Source: Bacteroidota bacterium
GTDB taxonomy: Bacteria > Bacteroidota > Bacteroidia > B-17B0 > Aurantibacillaceae
Reading direction: 5' to 3'
Assembly (NCBI GenBank): GCA_016711805.1
Contig: JADJSH010000010.1
Location: 101,132-165,131, forward strand
Length of the DNA: 64,000 nt
The notes beneath the pieces were generated by a model, which was given only the letters and a program-made list of their open reading frames with translations, was not told the origin of the DNA and did not search any database. This document shows positions 35,169 through 44,484 of this stretch, one piece after another (position 1 is the first letter of the stretch; each line of letters begins with the position of its first letter). The translations under genes and the position numbers were made by a program.

Positions 35169-35549
35169 TTAAGCTCCAATTAAAGCTTTATAAGCATCTG
35201 CAGACAACAAATCAGCTAATTCTGCTTCATTATCAATGCTTGCTTTAATCATCCAACCTTTTCCATAAGGATCTGTATTAACAGACTCTGGAGCTGAATC
35301 GATATCTTTATTCATTTCTAATACTTTACCAGAAATTGGCATAAATAAGTCAGATACTGTTTTAACAGCTTCCACTGTACCAAAAATCTCTTCTCTAGCA
35401 ACTGTTTCGCCTATTGTAGTTACATCTACATAAACGATATCGCCTAATTCTTTTTGAGCAAAATCAGTAATACCAATTGTTGCTACATTACCTTCTACAC
35501 GAACCCATTCGTGGTCTTTAGTGTACTTTAATTCTGATGGAAAATTCAT
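35169..35549 (-). CDS. gcvH: Glycine cleavage system H protein
   Basis: A 126-residue lipoyl carrier. The lipoylation site is K63 in GTVEAVKTVSDLFMP; KDHEWV, GITDFAQKELGDIVYVD and the C-terminal GKGWMIKA segment are family hallmarks. It shuttles the aminomethyl group between the P, T and L proteins of the glycine cleavage complex. The P and T genes are not in the window. An exact -7 box (TATATTTG) lies upstream. Confidence 0.97.
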   Translation of the reverse strand: MNFPSELKYTKDHEWVRVEGNVATIGITDFAQKELGDIVYVDVTTIGETVAREEIFGTVEAVKTVSDLFMPISGKVLEMNKDIDSAPESVNTDPYGKGWMIKASIDNEAELADLLSADAYKALIGA

Positions 35550-35595
35550 AGTGTTTATTTATAAGTTAATTGTTCTAAAATCAAGATAATTTTGA

Positions 35596-35603
35596 CAAAT
35601 ATA
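35596..35603 (-). promoter_or_regulatory. -7 promoter box for gcvH
   Basis: On the minus strand this reads TATATTTG, an exact TAnnTTTG match 46 bases before the start codon. Confidence 0.45.
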
Positions 35604-35760
35604 TAGGTTTAAATTAATTAAAATAAAAAAATAAGTTATCAAATACACATTAATAAAAGGTTTAAAACTCTATTTGTATTTATGACTTACCGTTTTTAGA
35701 TTTACGGCTCGGAAATAAAGGGAAAATCTTACTTTCGCATCTATTCAAAAACTAAACAAT

Positions 35761-36672
35761 ATGAAAAATATTACAGTTATAGGAAGTGGTACTATGGGAA
35801 ATGGTATTGCTCATGTATTTGCTCAATTTGGCTATTCAGTTAGCCTTGTAGATATTAGCGAACCTGCCTTACAAAAAGCTTTGGCAACTATTGCAAAAAA
35901 TATTGATAGACAAGTGGCAAAAGGAACCGTTACTGAAGCAGACAAAGCAGCGACATTAGCTAACATCAAAACTTTTACAAAACTAGAAGATGGTGCAAAA
36001 AACGCTGATTTAGTTGTTGAAGCCGCTAGCGAAAACGTAAATGTTAAACTTTCTATCTTTAAACAATTAGACGAGATTTGCCCTCCAAACACGATCTTGG
36101 CTAGTAATACTTCTTCTATTTCAATTACTCAAATAGCAGCTGTTACTAAGCGTCCAGACAAAGTAATTGGAATGCATTTTATGAATCCAGTTCCCGTGAT
36201 GAAGTTAATTGAAGTAATTCGTGGCTATTCAACTAGCAACGAAGTATGTAGCTTAATTATGGAGACTTCAAAAAAATTAAATAAAATTCCTACGGAAGTT
36301 AATGATTACCCAGGCTTTGTAGCAAACAAAATTTTAATGCCAATGATCAACGAAGCTATCATTACTTTACATGAAGGGACCGCTGGCGTTGAAGAAATTG
36401 ATACGGTAATGAAATTAGGAATGGCTCATCCAATGGGTCCATTGCAGTTAGCTGACTTTATTGGGTTAGACGTTTGCTTAAATATTTTAAAAGTATTGCA
36501 AGATGGATATGGCAATCCAAAATATGCACCTTGTCCGTTATTAGTAAATATGGTAACTGCTGGACATTTAGGTGTGAAAAGCGGAAAAGGATTTTATGAT
36601 TACTCAGGAGGTACCAAAGATTTAGTTTTAGCTGAGCGATTTAAAAAACAATCAAGCAACGTTTTAGCATAA
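35761..36672 (+). CDS. 3-hydroxybutyryl-CoA dehydrogenase family protein
   Basis: A 303-residue NAD-dependent dehydrogenase with the Rossmann motif GSGTMGNG (8-15), the DLVVEAASENVNVK segment, SNTSSISIT, the GMHFMNPVPVMKLIE block with the catalytic histidine, and the second domain NDYPGFVANKILMPMINEA. It oxidises 3-hydroxyacyl-CoA, probably short chain, in butyrate-type or fatty-acid metabolism. A second, longer homologue begins at 63249. A near-consensus box TACTTTCG lies at 35730. Confidence 0.93.
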   Translation: MKNITVIGSGTMGNGIAHVFAQFGYSVSLVDISEPALQKALATIAKNIDRQVAKGTVTEADKAATLANIKTFTKLEDGAKNADLVVEAASENVNVKLSIFKQLDEICPPNTILASNTSSISITQIAAVTKRPDKVIGMHFMNPVPVMKLIEVIRGYSTSNEVCSLIMETSKKLNKIPTEVNDYPGFVANKILMPMINEAIITLHEGTAGVEEIDTVMKLGMAHPMGPLQLADFIGLDVCLNILKVLQDGYGNPKYAPCPLLVNMVTAGHLGVKSGKGFYDYSGGTKDLVLAERFKKQSSNVLA

Positions 36673-36678
36673 CCCTAT

Positions 36679-37140
36679 ATGCCAGAAAGCTCTTCCATAT
36701 TTCCAATTGAATTTCCACCCATTAAAAGTGCTGGTGTGTATTATTTTAATACATCATCTGGCTTGCGTTACGAAGTTCGTTTTGGAAGAAGACAAGATAA
36801 TATCCTCCACTCTACTATTGTATTTGGAGTTATTAATGAAGAGTTTGAAGGCGAAGAATATGTAACCACTAACAGAGGTGAAGTTTATCGTGTGATGAAT
36901 ACCATTGTAAAAATCATTAAAGATTTTATGGAACAACATACTAAAGTAAACATCTACGAATTTCATGCTATTGATAGAGATGATGAAGAACAACACTCCA
37001 ATCCAGCGGATACTAAAATAAATAAAATTAAAGGCAATGCGCGTTTGAAATTATATAAACGCTACTTACCGAAAATATTTGAACAAGGTTGGAATTTTAA
37101 TTTTGATGGTAATAATGCTATCGTAACAAAAACAAATTAA
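36679..37140 (+). CDS. Conserved hypothetical protein
   Basis: A 153-residue soluble protein beginning MPESSSIFPIEFPP, with strands YEVRFGRRQ and STIVFGVINEEFEG, a helix RVMNTIVKIIKDFMEQ, and a basic C-terminal segment NARLKLYKRYLPKIFEQ. No signal peptide is present. It follows the dehydrogenase gene by 6 bases and is probably co-transcribed. I do not recognise the family; similar small proteins occur in Bacteroidota. Confidence 0.7.
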   Translation: MPESSSIFPIEFPPIKSAGVYYFNTSSGLRYEVRFGRRQDNILHSTIVFGVINEEFEGEEYVTTNRGEVYRVMNTIVKIIKDFMEQHTKVNIYEFHAIDRDDEEQHSNPADTKINKIKGNARLKLYKRYLPKIFEQGWNFNFDGNNAIVTKTN

Positions 37141-37187
37141 AAAATAGTGCGTATTCAAAAACTCACTAAACTTTAAATAAAAATAAA

Positions 37188-37889
37188 ATGGCAGTATATA
37201 AATTTAAATTATTTATAGAAGATAACGAAGACATTTATCGAGAAATAGAAATCCTATCTGGACAAACCTTCGAGGACTTTCATAACGCTATACAAGATGC
37301 TTACAAGTTTGATAAAAAACATGCGGCAGCTTTTTTTGTTAGCGATGATTACTGGAGAAAAGATCAAGAAATTACATTACGAGAAGAAGATTTACCATTA
37401 GATGCCGATGAAGTTCGTAAGGGAGTTTCTCCTAAAAATCTAATGTCAAAAACAAAAATTGCTAAATACATTGATAGTCCGCGTCAGCGTTTTATGTATG
37501 TATTTGACCCCGCTGTAAAATGGGCATTTTGTATTGAGTTAATGAAAATTTTACCCGACAATCCAAAAGGTACTTACCCTGCTTGCGTAAAATCTATTGG
37601 TAATCCGCCAAAACAATACAAGCAAGCACAAATGGCAAAAGGTGAATTAACTGCTGATCAACAAATGGCAACGATGTTAAACGATCCGGAAATTGCAGAT
37701 GAAAGCGAAATTTACAAAGCAATAAAAAATGATACTGTAGGAATTGACGAAGGCGACTTAAATCATTTGGAAGGTGAAGAAGGAGAAGATGTTGGTGAAG
37801 AGGAAGATGAATTTGGAGGAGATGATGATGATATGGATAATGATGATGATAACGAAATCCCAGAAGATTATGGGCATGATGAAGATTAA
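37188..37889 (+). CDS. pRiA4b ORF-3-like (PF07929) protein with acidic tail
   Basis: A 233-residue protein. Residues 1-150 fit the plasmid pRiA4b ORF-3/IS1096 TnpR-like family: VYKFKLFIEDNEDIYREIEI, QTFEDFHNAIQDAYKF, and RFMYVFDPAVKWAFCIELMKI. The last 45 residues are almost entirely Asp and Glu. Despite the family name, chromosomal copies in Bacteroidota are not on mobile elements, and no transposase is nearby. The acidic tail could bind cations or basic proteins; that is a guess. Confidence 0.8.
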   Translation: MAVYKFKLFIEDNEDIYREIEILSGQTFEDFHNAIQDAYKFDKKHAAAFFVSDDYWRKDQEITLREEDLPLDADEVRKGVSPKNLMSKTKIAKYIDSPRQRFMYVFDPAVKWAFCIELMKILPDNPKGTYPACVKSIGNPPKQYKQAQMAKGELTADQQMATMLNDPEIADESEIYKAIKNDTVGIDEGDLNHLEGEEGEDVGEEEDEFGGDDDDMDNDDDNEIPEDYGHDED

Positions 37890-37973
37890 TAAATAGGTTG
37901 TTGGTATTTAAATAAGAGGTATTAGAAAAAAAATTCCAACATCAAAAAACAAATAACAAAACAAAAATAAACT

Positions 37974-39437
37974 ATGCAAACCAAAGAAACAGCAAATGCA
38001 GCTTACCAAACGCAACTAAACGATTGGATTGTTCAAGAGAAAGCAGCGATTGAATTAATTGGAACTATCGGAAAATTATGGTTCGAAAAATCTATTGAAT
38101 TAATTTTATTCAGAAATCAATTAGTAGATAGAAGTGTAAGTGAAATGATGAACTTACATTTATATGCTAAAAATATTGTCAAAAAAACAATCTCTGTAAA
38201 TGATACATTAGCAATTGCAACTGCTATTAACAATGCAGATGTTTGTCCGTCTAGAATTGATATTGGAAAATTAGCATTTGAGTACCAACAAGAAATTGCA
38301 AACTTCAAATCTGTGGATGAGTTTATTGCAAATAAATTGAAAGATTTAATTGGTGCAAAAACAACTATTACTCCTAAAGACGTTATATTATATGGTTTCG
38401 GACGTATTGGTCGTTTAGCAGCTCGTGAGTTAATTTCTCAAGCTGGTAAAGGTGAGCAATTGCGTTTACGCGCTATTGTAACTCGTGGTAGCAGTGATGA
38501 TGATATTATTAAACGTGCCGATTTATTGCGCACAGATTCTGTTCATGGTGTTTTCCCTGGAACAGTTATCGAAGATTTAGAAAATAAAGCCTTAATCATT
38601 AACGGCCATACGGTTCATATGATTGATGCAAAAAATCCTGAAGATGTAGATTATACAGCTTATGGTATTGATAACGCTTTAGTTATTGATAACACGGGTG
38701 TTTTTAGAGACGATGTAGAATTAAGTCGTCACTTAAAAGCAAAAGGTGTAAGTAAAGTATTATTAACAGCTCCAGCAAAAGGGAATGTACCAAACGTTGT
38801 TCACGGTATTAACCATGAAACAGTTGACGTTAAAAACGGACAAATTTTCTCTGCAGCTTCTTGTACTACTAATGCTATTATGCCAATACTTTATGTAATT
38901 GATAAAGAATTAGGAATTCAAAAAGGACATATTGAAACAGTTCACTCATATACGAATGACCAAAACTTATTAGATAACTACCACAAAAAATACCGTCGTG
39001 GTCGTTCAGCAGCTTTAAACATGGTTATTACCGAAACTGGCGCGGAGAGCGCTTTGAAAAAGGTATTACCACACTTAGCAGGTAAATTTACCGCTAACTC
39101 GGTTCGTGTACCAACACCAAATGTATCATTAGCTATTTTAAATTTAAATATCAATAAAGAAGTAACTCGTGATGAAGTAAACGAAATCATTCGTAAATAT
39201 GCTTTAAACGGTGCTTTAGTAGAACAAATTCAATATGCTTTCAGCAACGAATTAGTATCATCTGATGTCATTGGTAATCCTTGTCCTTCTGTATTTGACA
39301 GTAATGCTACTATTATATCTCCAGATAAAAAGAGCATTGTATTATATGTATGGTATGATAACGAATATGGTTATACTCGTCAAGTAATTCGTTTCAGTAA
39401 ACATATTGCTGAAGTAAGAAGAGCTACTTATTATTAA
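37974..39437 (+). CDS. gap: Glyceraldehyde-3-phosphate dehydrogenase with N-terminal extension
   Basis: A 487-residue enzyme. The catalytic part begins at about 136 with the NAD motif GFGRIG (141-146), has catalytic C297 in SAASCTTNAI and partner H324 in HSYTN, RGRSAALNMVITETGA, and the C-terminal WYDNEYGYTRQVIR. The first 135 residues are an extra helical domain (ELIGTIGKLWFEKSIELILF and FEYQQEIANFKSVDEFI) absent from ordinary 335-residue GAPDH but seen in long Bacteroidota and gamma-proteobacterial forms. It should interconvert glyceraldehyde-3-phosphate and 1,3-bisphosphoglycerate; the direction and cofactor preference cannot be told. A terminator follows. Confidence 0.93.
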   Translation: MQTKETANAAYQTQLNDWIVQEKAAIELIGTIGKLWFEKSIELILFRNQLVDRSVSEMMNLHLYAKNIVKKTISVNDTLAIATAINNADVCPSRIDIGKLAFEYQQEIANFKSVDEFIANKLKDLIGAKTTITPKDVILYGFGRIGRLAARELISQAGKGEQLRLRAIVTRGSSDDDIIKRADLLRTDSVHGVFPGTVIEDLENKALIINGHTVHMIDAKNPEDVDYTAYGIDNALVIDNTGVFRDDVELSRHLKAKGVSKVLLTAPAKGNVPNVVHGINHETVDVKNGQIFSAASCTTNAIMPILYVIDKELGIQKGHIETVHSYTNDQNLLDNYHKKYRRGRSAALNMVITETGAESALKKVLPHLAGKFTANSVRVPTPNVSLAILNLNINKEVTRDEVNEIIRKYALNGALVEQIQYAFSNELVSSDVIGNPCPSVFDSNATIISPDKKSIVLYVWYDNEYGYTRQVIRFSKHIAEVRRATYY

Positions 39438-39485
39438 AAGCTTTCCTACTTTTTTGAATTCCAAGAGTTAGCTAACTCCCGCAAC

Positions 39486-39519
39486 AAAATCCCATCCTCT
39501 AAAGTAGGTTGGGATTTTT
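39486..39519 (+). terminator. Intrinsic terminator after gap
   Basis: AAAATCCCA pairs with TGGGATTTT around an internal AGG/CCT extension, followed by a T run. Confidence 0.75.
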
Positions 39520-39886
39520 CGTATTAAAGATATATTATTATTATTCGATGATTAATTTTCCATCGTTTACTTTTTGTTTGTTATTAAGAATAGACAAATA
39601 ACTATTTATCAATTCATAAGCTCTATTTATGAAAAGATAAAAATCCCTGACGTACAAAAAATTAAACAAAGCAGTATTTTGTTGAAAACTTGATGATTAA
39701 ATTTAAATCCATTTAAACTAGCAAAACTATACTTTTCTAGAGTAAAACATGATACTCAATGAGTGAATTTTACCTAGTTCAGTTTATTAACTACATTCCA
39801 CAAAAAGCAGTTGTTGAATTTGAGAAATCTGTAGAAAATTAGTAATTTAGTTACATAAAATTTACAATTTTCAATTTATAAAACTC
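39520..39886. other. Gene-free stretch
   Basis: About 370 AT-rich bases between gap and a small secreted protein gene. No convincing ORF, repeat or hairpin is seen on either strand beyond weak AT-rich inverted pairs. Confidence 0.5.
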
Positions 39887-40225
39887 ATGAAAAAGTTTTT
39901 TTTAATTTGTTTGTGTACTCTAATTTCACAAACAATATATTCTCAAATAAGTAGCTCTCAACAAGAAGAGACACAACGTTTTCAAAATATGTTGAGTACA
40001 AGTACTAAAACCTTAATTATAAATACAACAAGCTATTCTTCAAACACAATAAGAGCGTTAAAAAAAGAGCTTCGTGGATGGCCAGAAAAAGTAATATCAA
40101 CAGAAGTTGACACAATACAAAAAACATTTACTGTTATTCACAATAAACTTCTACACGCATCTGAGTTTGAAGAATTTTTAAAAAAGTATTCTATAAAAAG
40201 TAACACAATAATTAGCTATAATTAA
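39887..40225 (+). CDS. Small exported hypothetical protein
   Basis: A 112-residue protein with a signal peptide ending SQTIYSQ. The mature part has an NMLSTSTKTLIINTTSYS strand region, then RALKKELRGWPEKVISTEVD and a C-terminal KYSIKSNTIISYN. The layout (strand, helix, strand) suggests a small alpha/beta domain. It precedes a large secreted repeat protein by 55 bases and may be co-expressed. The function is unknown. Confidence 0.65.
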   Translation: MKKFFLICLCTLISQTIYSQISSSQQEETQRFQNMLSTSTKTLIINTTSYSSNTIRALKKELRGWPEKVISTEVDTIQKTFTVIHNKLLHASEFEEFLKKYSIKSNTIISYN

Positions 40226-40279
40226 TAATTTATAACTAAAAAATATTATTTAATTGCACTCAACAACTCTATTTTATCA

Positions 40280-43200
40280 ATGATATTATATATAAATACT
40301 TTCAAATTACTTATACTAAGTTTAATATTCCTTTTTTGTCACCAAAGTGTGGGTCAGCCTGCCAATAATAACTGTACAGGAGCTTTTTCTGTAGCGGTAA
40401 ACTCTGGCGGTACATGTTCCACAACTTTTACCGCAACGTCAGTAGGTGCATCACAATCGCAGGCTGCTTGTGCAGGTAGTGGCGCAGATGATGATGTTTG
40501 GTTTAGTTTTACAGCCTCAGCAACTACCCACACTGTAACCGTTACTCCTGGAACAATGAGCGATGTTGTATTACAAGTTTTTAGTGGAACCTGCGCAGGT
40601 TTAACTAGTATTGTTTGCAGAGATGCTACCTCAGGAGCAACTGCTGAAATAGCTCAGTTAACTGGACTAACTATCGGTAACGTTTATTTTTACAGGGTTC
40701 ACAGTTACTCTAATGGTAGTAATGCAGGCACATTTACGAGCTGTATTACCTCACCACCACCACCACCAGCAAACGACAATTGTGCAGGTGCGACTGCTTT
40801 ACCTTGTGGAACAAGTAATTTAGCAGGCACAACAGTTGGAGCAGTTAGCGAAACTGCACCTAGTGGATGCGCCAGTGCTTTTGGTGTTTGGTATACATTT
40901 ACCGGAAATGGGCAAAATACAACAATCAGCTCTACCGCAGCATCTGGATTCGATCATGAAATTGATGTATTTAGTGGAAGTTGTGGATCACTGACTAATA
41001 TTACCTGTACCGATGGAGCTGGTTCAGGTGGAACTGAGAACTACACATTTTCATCTGTTAATGGAACTACTTACTACGTATACGTTGCTTATTATACATC
41101 GGGAACAACGACTGGTACATTTACAATTTCAAGAACCTGCACTGCCCCGCCAGTTGCACCTGCAAATGATGATTGCTCAGGAGCAACTGCTTTACCATGC
41201 GGAACAAGTAATTTAGCGGGAACAACTGTTGGAGCAGTAAGCGAAACAGCACCTAGTGGATGCGCCAGTGCTTTTGGTGTCTGGTACACATTTACAGGTA
41301 ATGGGCAATCAACAACAATTAGCTCGACAGCCGCTTCAGGATTTGATCATGAGATTGACATTTTTAGCGGTAGTTGCGGATCTTTAACTAACATTACTTG
41401 CACAGATGGTGCTGGTTCTGGTGGTACAGAAAATTATACATTTTCATCAGTTAACGGAACCACTTACTATGTATATGTGGCATATTATACAACGGGAGCA
41501 ACAACTGGTACATTTACAATTTCAAGAACTTGTTCTGCCCCACCAGCAAATGATGATTGCACAGGCGCTTACACAGTTACTGTAAACGCAGGTACGACAT
41601 GTACTTCACAAACGGGTGGAACATTAAACGCAGCTACGGCTTCAGCTCAAACAACAACCTGTAATGCTACTTATGACGATGATGATGTTTGGTATAGCTT
41701 TGTATCAACAAGTACAACTCATAGTTTATCATTAAACAGTGTTGCAGGAAATAATACCGATTTATATCATTCTGTATATTCAGGTTCTTGTGGTAGCATA
41801 AGTGCGCCTATTGTTTGTGAAGATAATAATAGTAGTTTATTAACAGGTTTAACCATTGGTACTACTTATTTTATTAGAGTATATACATATGGTACAACTA
41901 GTGGAGCTAATACAACATTTAGTGTTTGTGTAACTACCCCACCAGATCCATGTGCAACAACAACTAACGTTGCATCATGTGGCACATCTATTAGCACAAC
42001 ATTTGCTTCTGGAACAGGGTTGTATGGGACATCAGCTTGTGGATATACCACTGGAGGCTACGAAAAAATATTCACCTTCACCCCAGCTACATCAGGAAAT
42101 TATAACATACAACAAGGTTCATCCTTTGCATACATAGATTATCAATACAAAGCAGTGTCTGCTGGATGTAGTAATACTGGATGGACATGTATCGACGATA
42201 TTTCGGGAGCAGGAACGAGTGCCACCCCAATGTCACTAACTGCGGGCGTTCAATACTATATTTTACTCGATCCAGAAAGTACAGCTGGTGGAAATGTTAC
42301 TTTTACTATTGTTTGCCCTCCTACTCCGCCTGCCAACGATAATTGTACAGGTGCATATAGCGTCACTCCAAATTCAGGATTGACATGTTCGTCGCTAGTA
42401 GGTGGTACAATTTATGGGGCTACTGCATCTACCCAAACAAATACTTGTGGTGGAAATGCTGATGATGATGTGTGGTACAGTTTTGTTGCAACAAGTACTA
42501 GCCATAGTATAACTTTAAATAACGTTGCAGGTTCAACAACAGATTTATATCACTCTGTTTATTCAGGTACTTGCGGAGCAATTGGCTCTCCAATAGTATG
42601 TAGTGATCCAAATACAAGTGCTATTTATGGATTAACAATTGGGCAAACATATTACCTTAGAGTTTACTCATGGTCATCGACAGCAAATCAAACAACCACT
42701 TTTAGTGTTTGTATTACCACTCCTCCTCCTACGGGAGCTTGCGGAAATCCTGCTACTAACGATTTCTGCTCAAATCCAGCTACCTTAACCCAAGGCGGAG
42801 GCACCTTTTCTAGTACAACCTGTTCGATTTATACCGCTGATCAAACTCAACTTGACTTTGGCGTATTTTGTGGTTCCATAGAAAACAACTCTTGGTATAG
42901 TTTTGTCGCAACAAGTGCGACTGCAACATTCCCAATTACCTCTGTTTCTGGATGTTCTGCTGGTTGGGGTATTCAAGCTCAAGTTTTTAGTGTTACAACA
43001 AATTCTATTGGATGCTGTAATGCATTTTCATCAGTTTCAAATTGTTATAATCCAGGAAGCACATCTACTGGAACAGTAACAGCTACAGGTTTAACCGCAG
43101 GCAACACTTATATATTAATGATTGACGGCAACTCTGGCGACGCTTGTAGTTTTTCTATTGCAAATTGGACAGCTACTGGAATTTTACCAATTGAATTAAT

Positions 43201-43741
43201 GACCTTTGTAGGAAGAAATGAAGAGGAGAAAAATAAAATTCAATGGGCAACAGCGAGTGAGAAAAATACTAGTCATTTTAAATTAGAAAAATCAAAAGAT
43301 GGTGTAGGTTTTGAATCTGTTATAGATGTTACTGCCGCAGGTGAAAGTCAAAGTCCCAAATATTATACAACTTTTGATATGACGCCATTTGAAGAAGTTA
43401 CCTACTATCGATTAAAATTATTTTATAACGATAATTCATCTGAATATTCAAATACCATTTCTGTCAATAACTCAAATTTAACCAATTACATCTCAGCCCC
43501 TAGACCAAACCCAACAAATGGAAATATTGAATTTGATGTAAATATGAAACAAAAAGGAAATATTTTAATTGAAATCTATAACAATAATGGAGGGATAATT
43601 CATTCAAGTTATCAAATATTAAACGCTGGATATCAATCTTTAAACTTGGATTTAAACAAATATGATTCAGGTATTTATTTATTAAAAGTTTCGTTTGGAA
43701 ATTCCGGAAAAACTGAAATTCGAAAAATAATTAAGAATTAA
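40280..43741 (+). CDS. Large secreted repeat protein with type IX sorting domain
   Basis: An 1153-residue surface or secreted protein. A signal peptide (ending HQSVGQ) is followed by five to seven beta-sandwich modules of pre-peptidase C-terminal type, most starting at PANDNCTGA or PANDDCTGA and containing DDDVWYSFVATST and LTIGTTYFIRVY. Two modules are nearly identical at the DNA level (393-base period from 40769). Near the C-terminus is a fibronectin-like segment (IQWATASEKNTSHFKLEKS), then the type IX sorting domain APRPNPTNGNIEFDV to the end EIRKIIKN. It should be exported by type IX secretion; an adhesin or structural role is inferred, as no catalytic domain is seen. Confidence 0.88.
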   Translation: MILYINTFKLLILSLIFLFCHQSVGQPANNNCTGAFSVAVNSGGTCSTTFTATSVGASQSQAACAGSGADDDVWFSFTASATTHTVTVTPGTMSDVVLQVFSGTCAGLTSIVCRDATSGATAEIAQLTGLTIGNVYFYRVHSYSNGSNAGTFTSCITSPPPPPANDNCAGATALPCGTSNLAGTTVGAVSETAPSGCASAFGVWYTFTGNGQNTTISSTAASGFDHEIDVFSGSCGSLTNITCTDGAGSGGTENYTFSSVNGTTYYVYVAYYTSGTTTGTFTISRTCTAPPVAPANDDCSGATALPCGTSNLAGTTVGAVSETAPSGCASAFGVWYTFTGNGQSTTISSTAASGFDHEIDIFSGSCGSLTNITCTDGAGSGGTENYTFSSVNGTTYYVYVAYYTTGATTGTFTISRTCSAPPANDDCTGAYTVTVNAGTTCTSQTGGTLNAATASAQTTTCNATYDDDDVWYSFVSTSTTHSLSLNSVAGNNTDLYHSVYSGSCGSISAPIVCEDNNSSLLTGLTIGTTYFIRVYTYGTTSGANTTFSVCVTTPPDPCATTTNVASCGTSISTTFASGTGLYGTSACGYTTGGYEKIFTFTPATSGNYNIQQGSSFAYIDYQYKAVSAGCSNTGWTCIDDISGAGTSATPMSLTAGVQYYILLDPESTAGGNVTFTIVCPPTPPANDNCTGAYSVTPNSGLTCSSLVGGTIYGATASTQTNTCGGNADDDVWYSFVATSTSHSITLNNVAGSTTDLYHSVYSGTCGAIGSPIVCSDPNTSAIYGLTIGQTYYLRVYSWSSTANQTTTFSVCITTPPPTGACGNPATNDFCSNPATLTQGGGTFSSTTCSIYTADQTQLDFGVFCGSIENNSWYSFVATSATATFPITSVSGCSAGWGIQAQVFSVTTNSIGCCNAFSSVSNCYNPGSTSTGTVTATGLTAGNTYILMIDGNSGDACSFSIANWTATGILPIELMTFVGRNEEEKNKIQWATASEKNTSHFKLEKSKDGVGFESVIDVTAAGESQSPKYYTTFDMTPFEEVTYYRLKLFYNDNSSEYSNTISVNNSNLTNYISAPRPNPTNGNIEFDVNMKQKGNILIEIYNNNGGIIHSSYQILNAGYQSLNLDLNKYDSGIYLLKVSFGNSGKTEIRKIIKN
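40769..41554 (+). repeat. Tandem 393-base coding duplication
   Basis: Units 40769-41161 and 41162-41554 are 131 codons each and nearly identical in protein (GCASAFGVWYTFTGNG, ASGFDHEIDVFSGSCGSL, GAGSGGTENYTFSSVNG), with mostly synonymous differences. This points to an in-frame duplication followed by drift. Confidence 0.8.
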
Positions 43742-43934
43742 TATCCGCAAACCAACCTTGTTTTAAAATTTATTTTCAAAGGACTAAGCACGCATTAAAC
43801 TTAGTCATAATTCATTATTGACTGCTTATTCCCGGATTTGCGGTGACATAATTAATTCTCTTTTTTATATCCAAAAATCCCAAAAACAAGACTGTTAATT
43901 TAACTTAATTGTGTGCTTTTAAACAAAATTTCAT

Positions 43935-43942
43935 TAAGTTTG
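43935..43942 (+). promoter_or_regulatory. -7 promoter box for apt
   Basis: TAAGTTTG matches TAnnTTTG 14 bases before the ATG at 43957; a TTG about 23 bases further upstream (43909-43911) could serve as the -33 element. Confidence 0.5.
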
Positions 43943-43956
43943 TAATCCTACTACAA

Positions 43957-44484
43957 ATGTCTTTAGAAACCAACATAAAATCAGCCGTCAGAGATGTTCC
44001 TGACTTTCCAAAACCTGGAATTATGTTCAAAGACATAACACCAATTTTCGAAAATCAAACGCTTTGTAACGAAATTGTAGATGGTTTTATTGACACTATT
44101 TCGGTTAAACCAGATGCAATTGTTGGTATTGAAAGCAGAGGTTTTTTATTTGGTATCTTGTTAGCAAACAAATTGAACGTTCCGTTTGTTTTAATTAGAA
44201 AAGCAGGTAAATTGCCTTACAAAACAATTAGCTACGAATATGAATTGGAATATGGAACCGCTAAAATTGAAATGCACACAGACAGCCTAAAAAAAGGTTG
44301 GAATGTGATGATACATGACGATTTACTAGCAACTGGAGGAACAGCTGAAGCAGCAGCGCACTTAGTAAAACAACAAGGTGCCAATGTAAGCGGCTTTAGT
44401 TTCGTGGTAGGATTAGAATTTTTAAACGGAAAACAAAAACTAAATATACACTCAAACAATATCACATGTCTAGCGCAGTATTAG
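43957..44484 (+). CDS. apt: Adenine phosphoribosyltransferase
   Basis: I use the ATG at 43957 (MSLETNIKSAVRDVPDFPKPG), because a longer frame from 43909 would place 16 atypical residues ahead of the family start and the -7 box inside it. The 175-residue enzyme has DFPKPGIMFKDITP, GIESRGFLFG, RKAGKLP and the PRPP-binding loop HDDLLATGGTAEAAA (from about 120). It salvages adenine to AMP. The last residues (NNITCLAQY) overlap the next start by 19 bases. Confidence 0.95.
   Translation: MSLETNIKSAVRDVPDFPKPGIMFKDITPIFENQTLCNEIVDGFIDTISVKPDAIVGIESRGFLFGILLANKLNVPFVLIRKAGKLPYKTISYEYELEYGTAKIEMHTDSLKKGWNVMIHDDLLATGGTAEAAAHLVKQQGANVSGFSFVVGLEFLNGKQKLNIHSNNITCLAQY

Noticed and set aside
37188..37889. 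Mobile element or plasmid gene (pRiA4b ORF-3 name)
   Set aside because: There is no transposase, inverted ends or plasmid gene nearby; neighbours are core genes.
40280..43741. CRISPR-like or tandem non-coding repeat
   Set aside because: The repeated blocks are in frame protein modules with synonymous differences.
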